Shown: positions 1 to 8,571, counted from the first letter of the stretch. The stretch: 37,295 bases of DNA from Aestuariibacter sp. (GCA_017794925.1 CP051238.1:1581120-1618414); one strand, 5' to 3'. A program made the numbers and translations. The notes: generated by a model from the letters alone, not told the origin.

Positions 1-131
1 CCAATGGCATGGTCAGCGTGCGCGTGGGTGATTAATGCATGCTCTACGGGGTGAAGCGGGTCGATGTAACAGTCGGCAGGTTCACAATAGAGTCCTTGTG
101 GTTGTTTGTGTAACCACTGTGAAGCGTCCAA
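1..131 (-). CDS. Ligase-associated DNA exonuclease, N-terminal part (runs off the left edge)
   Basis: Only about the first 43 residues are present; the gene continues leftward out of the window. The reading contains GLYCEPADCYIDP followed by ITHAHADHAIG, the HxHxDH metal-binding signature of the metallo-beta-lactamase/beta-CASP fold. The GLYC...YIDP lead-in is typical of the 'ligase-associated DNA exonuclease' family. I place the start at a TTG (131-129) because an in-frame TAA lies three codons upstream (140-138), no ATG exists between, and a GGGAG ribosome-binding site (146-142) is well spaced. Family members are found with an ATP-dependent DNA ligase, an LHR-type helicase and PdeM; the last two are encoded at 1762-4963 on the other strand. 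The ligase is not in view and may lie further left. An RNA-processing nuclease of the same fold is the main alternative. Confidence 0.8.
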   Translation of the reverse strand, partial: MDASQWLHKQPQGLYCEPADCYIDPLHPVEHALITHAHADHAI

Positions 132-219
132 AGTAAATTATCTCCCGGTCAGGCGTTAGCGTTTTGATGTCGTCTATAGAACATTTATACGCCTGAGGTG
201 ATATTTGGATTGCCCCGCG

Positions 220-543
220 TTAGTAACCGCCTTTCACGATGTAATATTCGCCGTTGTAAGTAAGGGAAACGTGCAGCGCAGACACTTCCTTAGCTGTCTT
301 TCTGCCAATTTTTTTGTCAGCCTCCAGACAGCGATTTTTCAGGTAGGCCATGCCGTCAGCAAACGGTGCTTCAAACAACACATTTTGGGAAAACCGGTAA
401 CACTTTTCGTTGTCGTCGTAATTCAGCAGCGATTGCATGGGGAAGTCACCATGAGTGCGCCCAATGGTTGGCAGGCTGTCATCGTTGCAGCCAGCAAGTG
501 TAAAAATAGACATAAAGAAAACAGAGGTGCGAAGCAGAGTCAT
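220..543 (-). CDS. Small hypothetical lipoprotein
   Basis: 107 residues. Residues 1-19 form a lipoprotein signal peptide: a short basic start (MTLLR), a hydrophobic stretch and the lipobox LAGC with Cys19 followed by NDD. An Asp at +2 could suggest inner-membrane retention by the E. coli Lol rule, but Asn occupies +2 here, so outer-membrane sorting is possible. The mature part has two further cysteines (Cys48 and Cys72 or so) that could form a disulfide, and it ends in an aromatic-rich segment (YNGEYYIVKGGY). I do not recognise the family. The gene lies 88 bases upstream of the exonuclease gene on the same strand, so the two may be co-transcribed, but nothing in its sequence suggests a DNA repair role. 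The start lacks a clear ribosome-binding site. Confidence 0.7.
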   Translation of the reverse strand: MTLLRTSVFFMSIFTLAGCNDDSLPTIGRTHGDFPMQSLLNYDDNEKCYRFSQNVLFEAPFADGMAYLKNRCLEADKKIGRKTAKEVSALHVSLTYNGEYYIVKGGY

Positions 544-687
544 GTGTTGGTTACTTTACTGATAAATACGGCCAGCCTGTATCATACCAAGCATTCAGCG
601 ATTTTGCGCGGTTGCCCCAATTAACGTGCTAACCACAGATGCAGATAAATTTGCTTGCATAGTTTGTGAAGTTGTTTAGTATGAATT

Positions 688-717
688 TTGTACAGCAGTA
701 TAGTACTAAAGTATTAT
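688..717 (+). promoter_or_regulatory. Candidate promoter for the glycosyltransferase gene
   Basis: TTGTAC (688-693), an 18-base spacer, then TATTAT (712-717), about 30 bases before the ATG at 748. AAGGA (about 736-740) is the ribosome-binding site. This is a consensus match by eye only; a TATAGT further upstream is an alternative -10. Confidence 0.35.
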
Positions 718-747
718 CCTGATAATAACAATAAATAAGGATGTTTT

Positions 748-1650
748 ATGACTACATCTACTAACCGACTTTGCGTGATCTCTGTTTCTGACTATGAAGC
801 AGGGGAGCAAAAAACCTGGCAAGACGAACTGGCGCTGTTAGAGGCGTTATCAAACCAGGATATCGACGAAGACTTCGACGTGGTGCTGGTTGAAAGCACG
901 CAGGTGCAGGACCAGCCTGTGCCCGATCAGCTCTACCTGTATATTCCTCAGTTAAAAATCCTGTATTACGATTCCATACAGTCAGCGGTGTTGAAGGATT
1001 ATGGTGTCAGTCAGTGTCCTCATGAATATATTGCTGTGCTCGAATCTGATTGTACACCCACGCATAACTGGTTACGCGAATTAATGACGGGGCTAACGTC
1101 TGGTGATTACGCGGCTGCCAGCGGTAGAACCTACTACGGTGAAGACAGCAGTTACCGCCGGGCTTGCAACCTATTGCACCGGGCGTGGGACGATCCCGGT
1201 CGCTCAGGGCAAACCGACAAAGTGTCGAATAACGGGGCTATTTACCATCGAGAGATACTGCAGGCTTTTCCATACCCGCATGCAGCCACGCCTTTTTTAT
1301 CGGCAGAGTTGCGTAATGACAAAATTAGAGAGGCGGGAAACGTGTTTTACATGGCACGCGAAGGCGCAATGCAGCACGCCATTGGCGGTCTGACGTTTCT
1401 GTGGGATTTGCAGCGTAATAAAGGGCATCAGTGCATGTCGGTCAGCGCGCATAAGAGTCTGTCGTTGTTAATGAGAGAAAAACTGAAACTGGATTGGTTC
1501 CACGCTAAACGCATTGGTAAACAATATCTGCGCTGGTATGACTGGCCGTTGTTTGTGTTTCTGTCATGTTATGAGGTCGTGCCGCATTTGGTGGGGGCGC
1601 GCTATGCCAGAGAAGAAGTCGAAGTTATTCCGGGCTCTTCGTATCGATAA
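748..1650 (+). CDS. GT2-like (GT-A fold) glycosyltransferase
   Basis: 300 residues, no signal peptide, so probably cytoplasmic or membrane-associated. The N-terminal half looks like a nucleotide-sugar domain: LCVISVSDY at the start, then AVLKDYGVSQCPHEYIAVLESDCTPTHNWL, where the ESDC-x-P-x-x-x-WL pattern is the DxD-like metal/nucleotide-sugar motif of family 2 transferases. Later SNNGAIYHREIL matches the acceptor-side region (N-G-A-x-x-R) of such enzymes. The C-terminal segment (WYDWPLFVFLSCYEVVPHLVG) is hydrophobic and may contact the membrane. The donor and acceptor cannot be read from the sequence. It has a good ribosome-binding site (AAGGATG) and probably its own promoter. It sits alone between the two halves of a DNA repair locus with no other polysaccharide gene nearby, which is unusual for this class. 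Confidence 0.7.
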   Translation: MTTSTNRLCVISVSDYEAGEQKTWQDELALLEALSNQDIDEDFDVVLVESTQVQDQPVPDQLYLYIPQLKILYYDSIQSAVLKDYGVSQCPHEYIAVLESDCTPTHNWLRELMTGLTSGDYAAASGRTYYGEDSSYRRACNLLHRAWDDPGRSGQTDKVSNNGAIYHREILQAFPYPHAATPFLSAELRNDKIREAGNVFYMAREGAMQHAIGGLTFLWDLQRNKGHQCMSVSAHKSLSLLMREKLKLDWFHAKRIGKQYLRWYDWPLFVFLSCYEVVPHLVGARYAREEVEVIPGSSYR

Positions 1651-1761
1651 CTATTCCGATAGTGAAATTGAAAAAAGCGCATTTTATCAATACGTTTGGT
1701 AATCTTTTCACGCACGTCAGGCGTATTAAAAACTTACTTAACTTCGCTTAACTTCAATGTC

Positions 1762-4218
1762 ATGTCACTAACGCCTGAGTTCGAAAAGTGGTTCAGCCAA
1801 CAAGGCTGGACCTTTCGAAGCTATCAATCTGAAATCTTCGACAAGGCGTTGCTCCAACAGTCTGTGCTACTGATTGCGCCAACCGGCGCAGGTAAAACCC
1901 TGTCAGGGTTCTTACCCGTATTACATCAGTTGAGAAATGTAGACAGTGAGTATTTACATACGCTGTACATATCACCACTTAAAGCCCTGACACAAGATAT
2001 TCACCGAAACCTGTTACGGCCCATCGAAGAGATGGATCTGCCAATCAAAGTGGAAACACGCACCGGTGACACGCCGTCACATAAGCGACAACGGCAACGC
2101 AAAAAGCCGCCCCATATTCTGTTAACCACACCCGAATCACTGATGTTAATGCTCTCATATGCCGACGCGCCGCAGATCTTTGGCAAACTAAAAACGGTGA
2201 TCATCGATGAAGTACACAGCCTGACGGGCAACAAACGCGGTGATTTTACTGCGCTTGCGCTGGCCAGACTGGAAACACTGGCACCGGGCTTTTTGCGCAT
2301 TGGTTTGTCTGCCACTGTGGCTGAACCAGCATTAATTGCCAGTTGGATGGGACCTACCGGTGACCCTGTCGATATTGTGAAAGTGGAAGAGCAGCAACGC
2401 CCCGATATTCAGTTGCTGGAGTCTGATCAACGCATGCCCTTCGGCGGCTTTATGGCCAAATACGCAGTAGGGGATATCTACAAGGCGATATGCGATGCAC
2501 AGACCACTCTGGTGTTTGTGAATACCCGGGCACAGGCCGAGCTGTTGTTTCAGTTGTTGTGGTCTGAAAACAGTCAGGCATTGCCCATCGCGCTGTACCA
2601 TGGTTCATTAAGCAAAGAGCAGCGGCGCAAAACCGAAGTTATGATGGCCAGTGGCATGCTGCGCGCCATTGTCACGACCTCGGCACTCGAGTTAGGCATT
2701 GACTGGGGGAATGTTGATCGGGTTATTCAGGTGGGCGCGCCCAAGGGCGTAAGCCGCTTATTGCAGCGAATCGGGCGGGCAAACCACCGTTTTGAGGAGC
2801 CGAGCAAAGCGTTACTGGTGCCCGCCAATCGTTTTGAGGCACTGGAATGTCAGGCTGCCATGACCGCCATTGAAAAAGGCGAGCGCGATGGTGACATGCT
2901 GCACGCTGGCGCGCTGGATATTTTGCCGCAGTTTATTCTGAATTGCCTTTGCTCGCAGCCTGCCACCAGAGAGGAAATTTACCAACAGGTACTCAACGCG
3001 TTCCCTTATCAGAGTGTGTCGGACGACGAGTTTAATCAGCTGTGGCAGTTTACCGTGGATGGAGGCTATGCCTTGCAGGCATACGAACGCTATCAGCGTT
3101 TAGTTGAACTGGACGATGGGACATACAAACCAGCGAATCAACGGGTCATCCAGCGACACCGACAAAACATCGGCACCATCGTGGAAGCCGGTAAGTTGAA
3201 AGTCAAACGCATCCGGCGCGGTAATCAGGGCAAAATTATTGGTGAAGTTGAAGAGTATTTTGCCCAACAACTCACGCCCGGTGACACCTTTCTGTTTGCC
3301 GGAGAAATGCTGAAATTTGAAGCCATCCGCGACATGCAGGTGCACGCTAAACCGGCCAAGGGCAAAGACCCCAAAATCCCCAGTTATGTAGGCGGTCAGC
3401 TACCGCTCTCCACGCACCTTGCCGATGGTGTGAGGGCTCTCCTCAATACCCCCAAAGCGTGGCGAACCTTGCCCAAACAAGTACGGGAATGGCTTGATCT
3501 GCAACGTGCATTTTCGGTGATCCCCAGCCCACAAACTGTGTTGATAGAGCAATTTCCTTACCGGCAGGCCTTCAGTACCCTGTATTACACCTTCGAGGGG
3601 CGCAAAGCGAATCAGACGCTGGGGATGCTGTTAACCCGCCGCATGGAAAAGATGGGGCTGAAGCCCCTGAGTTTCAGTGTTACGGATTATGGACTATCCA
3701 TTAGCGCACTCAATGCGGTGGAGTCATCCCATATTGAACGTTTGTTTCAGCCGGATGTACTGGGCGACGAACTGGAAGACTGGATGCTCAATGCGCCCAT
3801 GCTAAAACGCTCTTTCCGGCAGGTTGCGATTGTGAGCGGGCTTACGGAGCAGCGCTATCACAGTACGCATAAAACCATGAAGCAGGTGACGTTTTCGACC
3901 GACCTGATTTACGATACCCTGCGGGAATATGAACCTGATCATATTTTGCTGAAAGTAGCCCGCGATGACGCTGAGCGCGAGTTGCTGGATCTACGCCGTT
4001 TGGCAGACATGCTAATTCGCTTTGTCGGCAAGACCGAGTTTGTTAACTTGCCCCGGGTGTCGCCCATGGCCATTCCTATTGTGCTCGACGTACGCAGCGA
4101 GCAAATAAAAGGAGCGGGTGAGCAGGCGCTGCTGGATCAGGCGGCATTGTATGCCGAGGCTGAGTCCATGCTGGATGAAGTCAGAGCGTTATTGGCGAGT
4201 GGTCACAATACGCAGTAA
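1762..4218 (+). CDS. Ligase-associated DEXH-box (LHR-type) DNA helicase
   Basis: 818 residues from the chosen ATG at 1762, giving MSLTPEFEKWFSQQGW, which resembles family N-termini; an ATG at 1696 would add 22 unlikely residues. Neither start has a strong ribosome-binding site. Superfamily 2 motifs: Walker A APTGAGKT (Lys45), DEVH (149-152), SAT (183-185), a TTSALELGID segment (305-314) and motif VI QRIGRANHR (335-343). The remaining ~450 residues correspond to the LHR winged-helix and C-terminal domains. Such ATP-driven helicases translocate on single-stranded DNA. The ligase-associated subgroup co-occurs with an ATP-dependent ligase, an MBL-fold exonuclease and PdeM and is proposed to act in DNA damage repair. 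PdeM follows 16 bases downstream, presumably in the same transcript, and the exonuclease begins at the left edge. Confidence 0.93.
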   Translation: MSLTPEFEKWFSQQGWTFRSYQSEIFDKALLQQSVLLIAPTGAGKTLSGFLPVLHQLRNVDSEYLHTLYISPLKALTQDIHRNLLRPIEEMDLPIKVETRTGDTPSHKRQRQRKKPPHILLTTPESLMLMLSYADAPQIFGKLKTVIIDEVHSLTGNKRGDFTALALARLETLAPGFLRIGLSATVAEPALIASWMGPTGDPVDIVKVEEQQRPDIQLLESDQRMPFGGFMAKYAVGDIYKAICDAQTTLVFVNTRAQAELLFQLLWSENSQALPIALYHGSLSKEQRRKTEVMMASGMLRAIVTTSALELGIDWGNVDRVIQVGAPKGVSRLLQRIGRANHRFEEPSKALLVPANRFEALECQAAMTAIEKGERDGDMLHAGALDILPQFILNCLCSQPATREEIYQQVLNAFPYQSVSDDEFNQLWQFTVDGGYALQAYERYQRLVELDDGTYKPANQRVIQRHRQNIGTIVEAGKLKVKRIRRGNQGKIIGEVEEYFAQQLTPGDTFLFAGEMLKFEAIRDMQVHAKPAKGKDPKIPSYVGGQLPLSTHLADGVRALLNTPKAWRTLPKQVREWLDLQRAFSVIPSPQTVLIEQFPYRQAFSTLYYTFEGRKANQTLGMLLTRRMEKMGLKPLSFSVTDYGLSISALNAVESSHIERLFQPDVLGDELEDWMLNAPMLKRSFRQVAIVSGLTEQRYHSTHKTMKQVTFSTDLIYDTLREYEPDHILLKVARDDAERELLDLRRLADMLIRFVGKTEFVNLPRVSPMAIPIVLDVRSEQIKGAGEQALLDQAALYAEAESMLDEVRALLASGHNTQ

Positions 4219-4234
4219 GCACAAAGGAAGTTGA

Positions 4235-4963
4235 TTGATTAACCCTGATACTCTGGCCGGTCTGGTCAGACAAAAATACGCGGGAATGCTTCGGTTTGCC
4301 GGTACTGTGTGGGTGCTGGATGCCAAAGGCGCGCTTTATTGTCCGGCCAACGATACCCTGCTGGTGGCAGATCTGCATTTCGAAAAGGGCAGCTATTTAA
4401 GTCAGTATGCCTCCCCCGTCCCTCGTTATGATTCCCGGGCTACCCTGGCTGCTCTATCCGCGTTAATCGACCGCTATCAACCAGCGTCGGTGGTGTGTCT
4501 TGGTGACAGTTTTCACGACCGTGGCGCGTTTGCTCGTATTACCTTTCAGGACAGCGAAGCATTGCTGGCGCTTACTAAACGCGTGTCTGACTGGGTTTGG
4601 GTGGTGGGTAATCACGACCCTGACATTCCCGACAGTGTTGCAGGTAAGGTTGTTGAGCACTGGCAGGTATCAATTGCGGATAAGTCCCTCATTGGGTGCC
4701 ATGAGCCCGATCCTGCACTGGAACATCACTGTCAGATAGTCGGACACTTTCATCCCAAAGGGCAGTTGGCTATGCAAAAAGGTGTCGTGAGAGGAAAGTG
4801 TTTGGTTGCCACGTCATCGCTTATGGTGATGCCCGCGCTGGGGCAGTTTACCGGCGGATTGTCGGTACAGGACCCGGTGATGGTGACATTGGCGCCCGTT
4901 GCTGAGCGCCAGTGTTGGATGCTGTATCGCGGCAGGGTTTACCAGCTACCCGCAGGTAGTTAG
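4235..4963 (+). CDS. pdeM: Ligase-associated endonuclease PdeM (metallophosphoesterase)
   Basis: 242 residues from TTG at 4235, chosen because AAAGGAAG (4223-4230) is correctly placed before it; an ATG giving MLRFAGTVWV 17 codons later is an alternative. All calcineurin-like phosphoesterase metal motifs are present in order: ADLHFEKGS (D-x-H), GDSFHDRGA (G-D-x-x-x-D), VVGNHDPDIP (GNHD), CHEPD and GHFHPKG (GHxH). The DLHxEKGS version is diagnostic of the PdeM subgroup, whose founding members are described as Mn2+-dependent phosphodiesterases/DNA endonucleases. The gene follows the helicase closely and converges on aguB with only three bases between stop codons, leaving no room for a separate terminator. 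Confidence 0.92.
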   Translation: MINPDTLAGLVRQKYAGMLRFAGTVWVLDAKGALYCPANDTLLVADLHFEKGSYLSQYASPVPRYDSRATLAALSALIDRYQPASVVCLGDSFHDRGAFARITFQDSEALLALTKRVSDWVWVVGNHDPDIPDSVAGKVVEHWQVSIADKSLIGCHEPDPALEHHCQIVGHFHPKGQLAMQKGVVRGKCLVATSSLMVMPALGQFTGGLSVQDPVMVTLAPVAERQCWMLYRGRVYQLPAGS

Positions 4964-4966
4964 GTC

Positions 4967-5860
4967 CTAGTCGCGCCAGCGTTTGGTCAGGTCTTCGTAA
5001 GCGTCGATACGACGGTCGCGGAAGTATGGCCAGATGCGTTTGACCTGCTCAGTACGGGACATGTCCAAATCCACCAACAAGGTGGTTTCTTCATCTACGC
5101 CAGCCTGGGCCAGCAGCTCGCCCTGCGGACCGGCAATGAAGCTTTGGCCCCAGAATTTAATACCCGGGTCGCCTTTTACCGGTGAGGGTTCAAATCCGGC
5201 GCGGTTAGCCACAATCACAGGGACTGAGTTAGCGACCGCGTGTGCACGTTGAATGGTGTGCCATGCACCGTGCTGACGTGCTCGCTCATCGTCGGTGTCG
5301 GTCATATCCCAGCCAATCGCGGTTGGGTAGAACAGCAAATCGGCACCTTTCATGGCCATGAGGCGAGCCGCTTCTGGATACCATTGGTCCCAGCATACTA
5401 AGACGCCCAGTTTACCTACGCTGGTTTGAATAGGCTCGAAGCCCATGTCGCCCGGCGTAAAATAGAATTTCTCGTAAAAACCCGGGTCATCCGGAATGTG
5501 CATTTTGCGGTATTTGCCGGCAATCTCTTTACTGCGATCAAACACCACGGCGGTGTTGTGATACAGGCCAGAACCGCGCTTTTCAAACAGTGAAGTCACC
5601 AGCACAATATTGTGTTTCTCTGCGAGTTCACCAAAGAAGTCGGTGGCCGGACCCGGAATAGGTTCAGCCAAATCAAACGCATTAGTGTCTTCTTCCTGGC
5701 AAAAATACAAGGTGCTGTGCAGTTCCTGTAGCAGAATACACTCTGCGCCCTGGGCTGCCAGTTTCGCAATTTGCTCGGCGCTCTTGTTCCAGTTGGTGGC
5801 TTTGTTGTTGTCGGCAACCGTTTGTTGCACCAGGCCCACTTTTAAGATGCGCTCAGACAT
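4967..5860 (-). CDS. aguB: N-carbamoylputrescine amidase AguB
   Basis: 297 residues, cytoplasmic, nitrilase superfamily. It hydrolyses N-carbamoylputrescine to putrescine, CO2 and ammonia, the last step of the agmatine route to putrescine. The Glu-Lys-Cys triad is visible: Glu46 (LLQELHS), Lys119 (KYRKMHIPDDP) and Cys156 (VLVCWDQWYPEAAR). The length and the MHIPDDPGFYEKFYFTPGD segment match the AguB subgroup rather than general nitrilases. AAGGAG stands seven bases before the ATG. The first codons overlap the end of aguA by eight bases, implying translational coupling in an aguA-aguB operon. Confidence 0.96.
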   Translation of the reverse strand: MSERILKVGLVQQTVADNNKATNWNKSAEQIAKLAAQGAECILLQELHSTLYFCQEEDTNAFDLAEPIPGPATDFFGELAEKHNIVLVTSLFEKRGSGLYHNTAVVFDRSKEIAGKYRKMHIPDDPGFYEKFYFTPGDMGFEPIQTSVGKLGVLVCWDQWYPEAARLMAMKGADLLFYPTAIGWDMTDTDDERARQHGAWHTIQRAHAVANSVPVIVANRAGFEPSPVKGDPGIKFWGQSFIAGPQGELLAQAGVDEETTLLVDLDMSRTEQVKRIWPYFRDRRIDAYEDLTKRWRD

Positions 5861-6902
5861 ATCGCGACACTCCTTTATTCATTTGTTGAACTACGTCAGG
5901 TTTTAATGTGTTACAGGGTACTTGCATGGAAATACAATGCAAGCTGCCATACTGTTGTACCAGCGGCGCGCAGTTTACCGGCACAATGTTGTGATGCGGA
6001 AACGCGCGTTGCATCACTTCAACCGCTTCGGCATCTTCCGGTTGCTGATAAACCGGCAGCAACACAGTGCGATTACAAATCAGGTAGTTTGCATACGACG
6101 CAGGCAGTCGGTCACCGTCTTCGCTATACATGTCGGGCAATGGCAGTAAATAATGCTCACGACCGGGCAGTTTGGTTTTACATTCTTCTACCAGTGCGTG
6201 AAGACCCGCATAATGACTGTCTTCCGGGCGGTTTTCTGCAGCCTGAATAACCAGGTTGCCTTCTGGCGTAAACCGTACCAGAGTATCAATGTGACCGTCG
6301 GTATCATCACCTTCAAGATGGCCATGCTCCAATACCGTGAACGCGGAATAGCCAAGCATTTGGGCAAAGGTTTGATGATAGGCTTCCAGTGACATGTCGC
6401 CGTTACGCTGCGGGTTAAACAAGCACGAGGCCGTAGAAAGCAAATGTCCTGACGCATCAATTTCCAGCGCGCCGCCCTCAGCAACCACGTCACTGGTGCG
6501 AAGTGGTTGCTGACATAGCGGAGCCAGATAAGTTTGATTCAGCTTGTTATCAAGGCTGGCGTCAAATTTGTTGCCCCAGCCGTTAAAGGTGAATTCCACC
6601 GGGAAGGGGGCGTCAAGCGGGCCACAGGTTAAGAATGAAAAGTCCCGGGCCCAGGTGTCATTGTACCGGGCGGCAACTAACAAAACGCGCGCGTCTTCAG
6701 GCAATGCTGCTTCGATATCAGAGATATCCTGTTCGCGACATAACAACACGACACCTGCGTCACTGGCATTGATGATGCGGATGATCGACAAATAGGTTTC
6801 GCGAACGTCACTGAGCCAGGGAGCCCAGTCTGTTTGCTCATTTGGCCAGGCAAGGATCACGGCTTCGCTGGCCTGCCATTCCGGTATAAAGGTGTTACTC
6901 AC
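5853..6902 (-). CDS. aguA: Agmatine deiminase AguA
   Basis: 349 residues, pentein fold. It converts agmatine to N-carbamoylputrescine and ammonia, feeding AguB encoded immediately downstream. Visible active-site elements: TWARDFSF (Asp87), EGGALEID (Glu142), EGDDTDGHIDT (His204, Asp206) and the catalytic nucleophile Cys323 in SLHCISMQVPCN. The usual family motif near the Cys is G-G-x-I-H-C-I-T-Q-Q; here it reads GSLHCISMQ, a mild departure. AGGA precedes the ATG. No arginine decarboxylase is encoded in the window, so agmatine must come from another locus or from outside the cell. Confidence 0.96.
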   Translation of the reverse strand: MSNTFIPEWQASEAVILAWPNEQTDWAPWLSDVRETYLSIIRIINASDAGVVLLCREQDISDIEAALPEDARVLLVAARYNDTWARDFSFLTCGPLDAPFPVEFTFNGWGNKFDASLDNKLNQTYLAPLCQQPLRTSDVVAEGGALEIDASGHLLSTASCLFNPQRNGDMSLEAYHQTFAQMLGYSAFTVLEHGHLEGDDTDGHIDTLVRFTPEGNLVIQAAENRPEDSHYAGLHALVEECKTKLPGREHYLLPLPDMYSEDGDRLPASYANYLICNRTVLLPVYQQPEDAEAVEVMQRAFPHHNIVPVNCAPLVQQYGSLHCISMQVPCNTLKPDVVQQMNKGVSRYV

Positions 6903-6936
6903 AATTATTCCTGTAATAAAGAAATATAACGTGTTG

Positions 6937-6942
6937 ATTATA
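6937..6942 (-). promoter_or_regulatory. Candidate -10 element for aguA-aguB
   Basis: TATAAT read on the minus strand, about 35 bases before the aguA start in the 63-base gap between folM and aguA. The -35 region is poor (TGGTT-like), so an activator may be involved, or the match is chance. Confidence 0.35.
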
Positions 6943-6965
6943 CCGTGTCTTGTTATTCGAACCAG

Positions 6966-7673
6966 TTATTTAAGGTTGCGTCCTCCGTTTAAATGCAGGG
7001 TCTGGCCGGTTACGTATTCTGATTCGAGTATATAGTTTACGGCCTTCACCGCTTCTTGTGCTCCGGGAACAATGCCTAACAGGTTTTTTGTTAATGCTTC
7101 GGTCCGGTAGGCGTCGCTATCGTCGTCATTAAACATGACCAGAGATGGGGCAATGCTATTCACTTTTACGTGGGGGGCGAAGACACGCGCAAAAGACAGG
7201 GTGAGGTTGTGAAGCGCAGCTTTGCTCGCAGAATAGGCAATGTGATTCTGGCTGCCGGTTTCCTGAACGTAATCTGTCATGTGGATGATATCCGTCGTAC
7301 TTCCCTGTTGTATTAACAAATCTTGCAAAGCCAGGTTTAACTGATACGGTGCGCTGGTGTGTACCATCATCATATCCTGCATTAAATCGCCCGCATGACG
7401 CTCGGGAGTCTCCGGTGCCCAGTCAGATGCATTGTGAATAATGCCGCGTAAGCCATTGCAAATGTGTTTTATTTCGTCAATTGCTCGCGAAATGCCTGCC
7501 TGAGTGCTAAAATCCGCCTCCAACACGGTTGCACCAGCCTGTTTGAGCTGGTCTACGGCGGGTTTATACCGACGGTAGGTAATGATCACCGGTTGGTCCC
7601 TGGAGAGTAAATCTTGCGCAATGGCTAAGCCCAGGCGTTGACTGCCTCCGGTAATAAGAATGGGTAAAGACAA
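6966..7673 (-). CDS. folM: Dihydromonapterin reductase FolM (short-chain dehydrogenase)
   Basis: 235 residues, cytoplasmic. Classic short-chain dehydrogenase layout: TGGSQRLGLAIA nucleotide-binding loop (residues 8-19), the basic segment ITYRRYKPAVDQL expected for NADPH, NNAG-like IIHNASDW, and the catalytic Y-x-x-x-K in IAYSASKAAL. FolM reduces dihydromonapterin (and dihydrofolate) to the tetrahydro form. The gene is divergent from folE, a common FolM/FolE pairing that supports the name over a generic reductase. It starts with TTG (7673-7671) behind a full GGAGG at 7683-7679, five bases away; no ATG fits better. Confidence 0.88.
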   Translation of the reverse strand: MSLPILITGGSQRLGLAIAQDLLSRDQPVIITYRRYKPAVDQLKQAGATVLEADFSTQAGISRAIDEIKHICNGLRGIIHNASDWAPETPERHAGDLMQDMMMVHTSAPYQLNLALQDLLIQQGSTTDIIHMTDYVQETGSQNHIAYSASKAALHNLTLSFARVFAPHVKVNSIAPSLVMFNDDDSDAYRTEALTKNLLGIVPGAQEAVKAVNYILESEYVTGQTLHLNGGRNLK

Positions 7674-7732
7674 AAATACCTCCGATTATTTTTGGTACTA
7701 AATACGACTGTACAGGCTTTGCAGATCGTTTT

Positions 7733-7754
7733 AATGACAATATTTCATGTCATT
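7733..7754. promoter_or_regulatory. Inverted repeat between folM and folE
   Basis: AATGACA (7733-7739), eight bases, TGTCATT (7748-7754): a perfect 7-base dyad in the divergent intergenic region, about 60 bases from each start codon. Its placement suits an operator controlling both pterin genes, but I do not recognise the motif. Confidence 0.35.
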
Positions 7755-7816
7755 GTAATCCTGAATGGATGTCTGTGTCGTATAAGGTGTGTAAATCGTC
7801 ATTACGGAATGGTTGA

Positions 7817-8500
7817 ATGTTAGCAAAAGAAGCGGTAATTGTACGCGACGCTGTTAAGCTCGGTATGTCTAAAGAGGCATTGATGGTCCACGAGGCTCTG
7901 GTTGCCCGGGGCCTGGAAACGCCGATGCTGGAAACAGGGCTGAGCGACGAAGCCAAGCGTCAGCGCATTGAAGCGTCGATGCGCGACATAATGGAAACAT
8001 TAGGGTTAGACTTGTCCGATGATAGTCTGGCAGAAACGCCTCTGCGCATTGCAAAAATGTATGTGGACGAAATTTTCTCCGGCCTCGACTACCGAAAGTT
8101 TCCGAAAATTACCCAAATCGAAAACAAAATGCAGCTGGGGCAGCCTGTGCAGGTTTCAGATGTGAGCCTGACCAGTACGTGTGAACACCACTTTGTTACC
8201 ATTGATGGCACCGCGTCAGTCGCCTACATTCCTAAAGATACCGTGATCGGCTTGTCTAAAATTAACCGTCTGGTTGGTTTTTTTGCCCAACGCCCTCAGG
8301 TTCAAGAACGCCTGACTCAACAAGTACTGGTTGCGCTGCAAACCCTGACGGGTACAGAAGATGTGGCGGTGTCGATTAACGCAACGCACTATTGCGTGAA
8401 AGCTCGTGGCATACGCGACAGCTTGTCTTATACGAAAACGTCTGCGCTGGGTGGAAAATTCCTTGCCGATGCCGAACTAAGAAGAGAGTTCTTCTCTTAA
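7817..8500 (+). CDS. folE: GTP cyclohydrolase I, FolE
   Basis: 227 residues. Converts GTP to 7,8-dihydroneopterin triphosphate, the first step of folate and monapterin synthesis. The chain is close to E. coli FolE throughout: [28 protein letters not shown], the zinc site TSTCEHHF and HYCVKARG, and GLSKINRLV. The start is ambiguous. ATG at 7817 has a weak CGGA upstream; ATG at 7865 gives [16 protein letters not shown], aligned with the E. coli N-terminus but lacking a clear ribosome-binding site. The 16 residues between the two ATGs resemble the 16 that follow, suggesting a small tandem duplication. Divergent from folM; followed by a bidirectional terminator. Confidence 0.96.
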   Translation: MLAKEAVIVRDAVKLGMSKEALMVHEALVARGLETPMLETGLSDEAKRQRIEASMRDIMETLGLDLSDDSLAETPLRIAKMYVDEIFSGLDYRKFPKITQIENKMQLGQPVQVSDVSLTSTCEHHFVTIDGTASVAYIPKDTVIGLSKINRLVGFFAQRPQVQERLTQQVLVALQTLTGTEDVAVSINATHYCVKARGIRDSLSYTKTSALGGKFLADAELRREFFS

Positions 8501-8525
8501 GCGGACATTGCCATAAGTCAGATAC

Positions 8526-8554
8526 AAAAAGGCCAGCTTAACTGCTGGCCTTTT
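8526..8554. terminator. Bidirectional terminator between folE and the zinc-ribbon gene
   Basis: AAAAGGCCAGC, a six-base loop, GCTGGCCTTTT. The stem is 7 GC-rich pairs extended by A/T pairs, so it works as an intrinsic terminator in both directions for the two convergent genes. Confidence 0.9.
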
Positions 8555-8571
8555 GCTTTCTAAATAGAAAA

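Noticed and set aside
205..624. 139-residue plus-strand frame across the lipoprotein gene
   Set aside because: It overlaps the lipoprotein gene with a clean signal peptide and lipobox on the other strand; its own translation is not protein-like.
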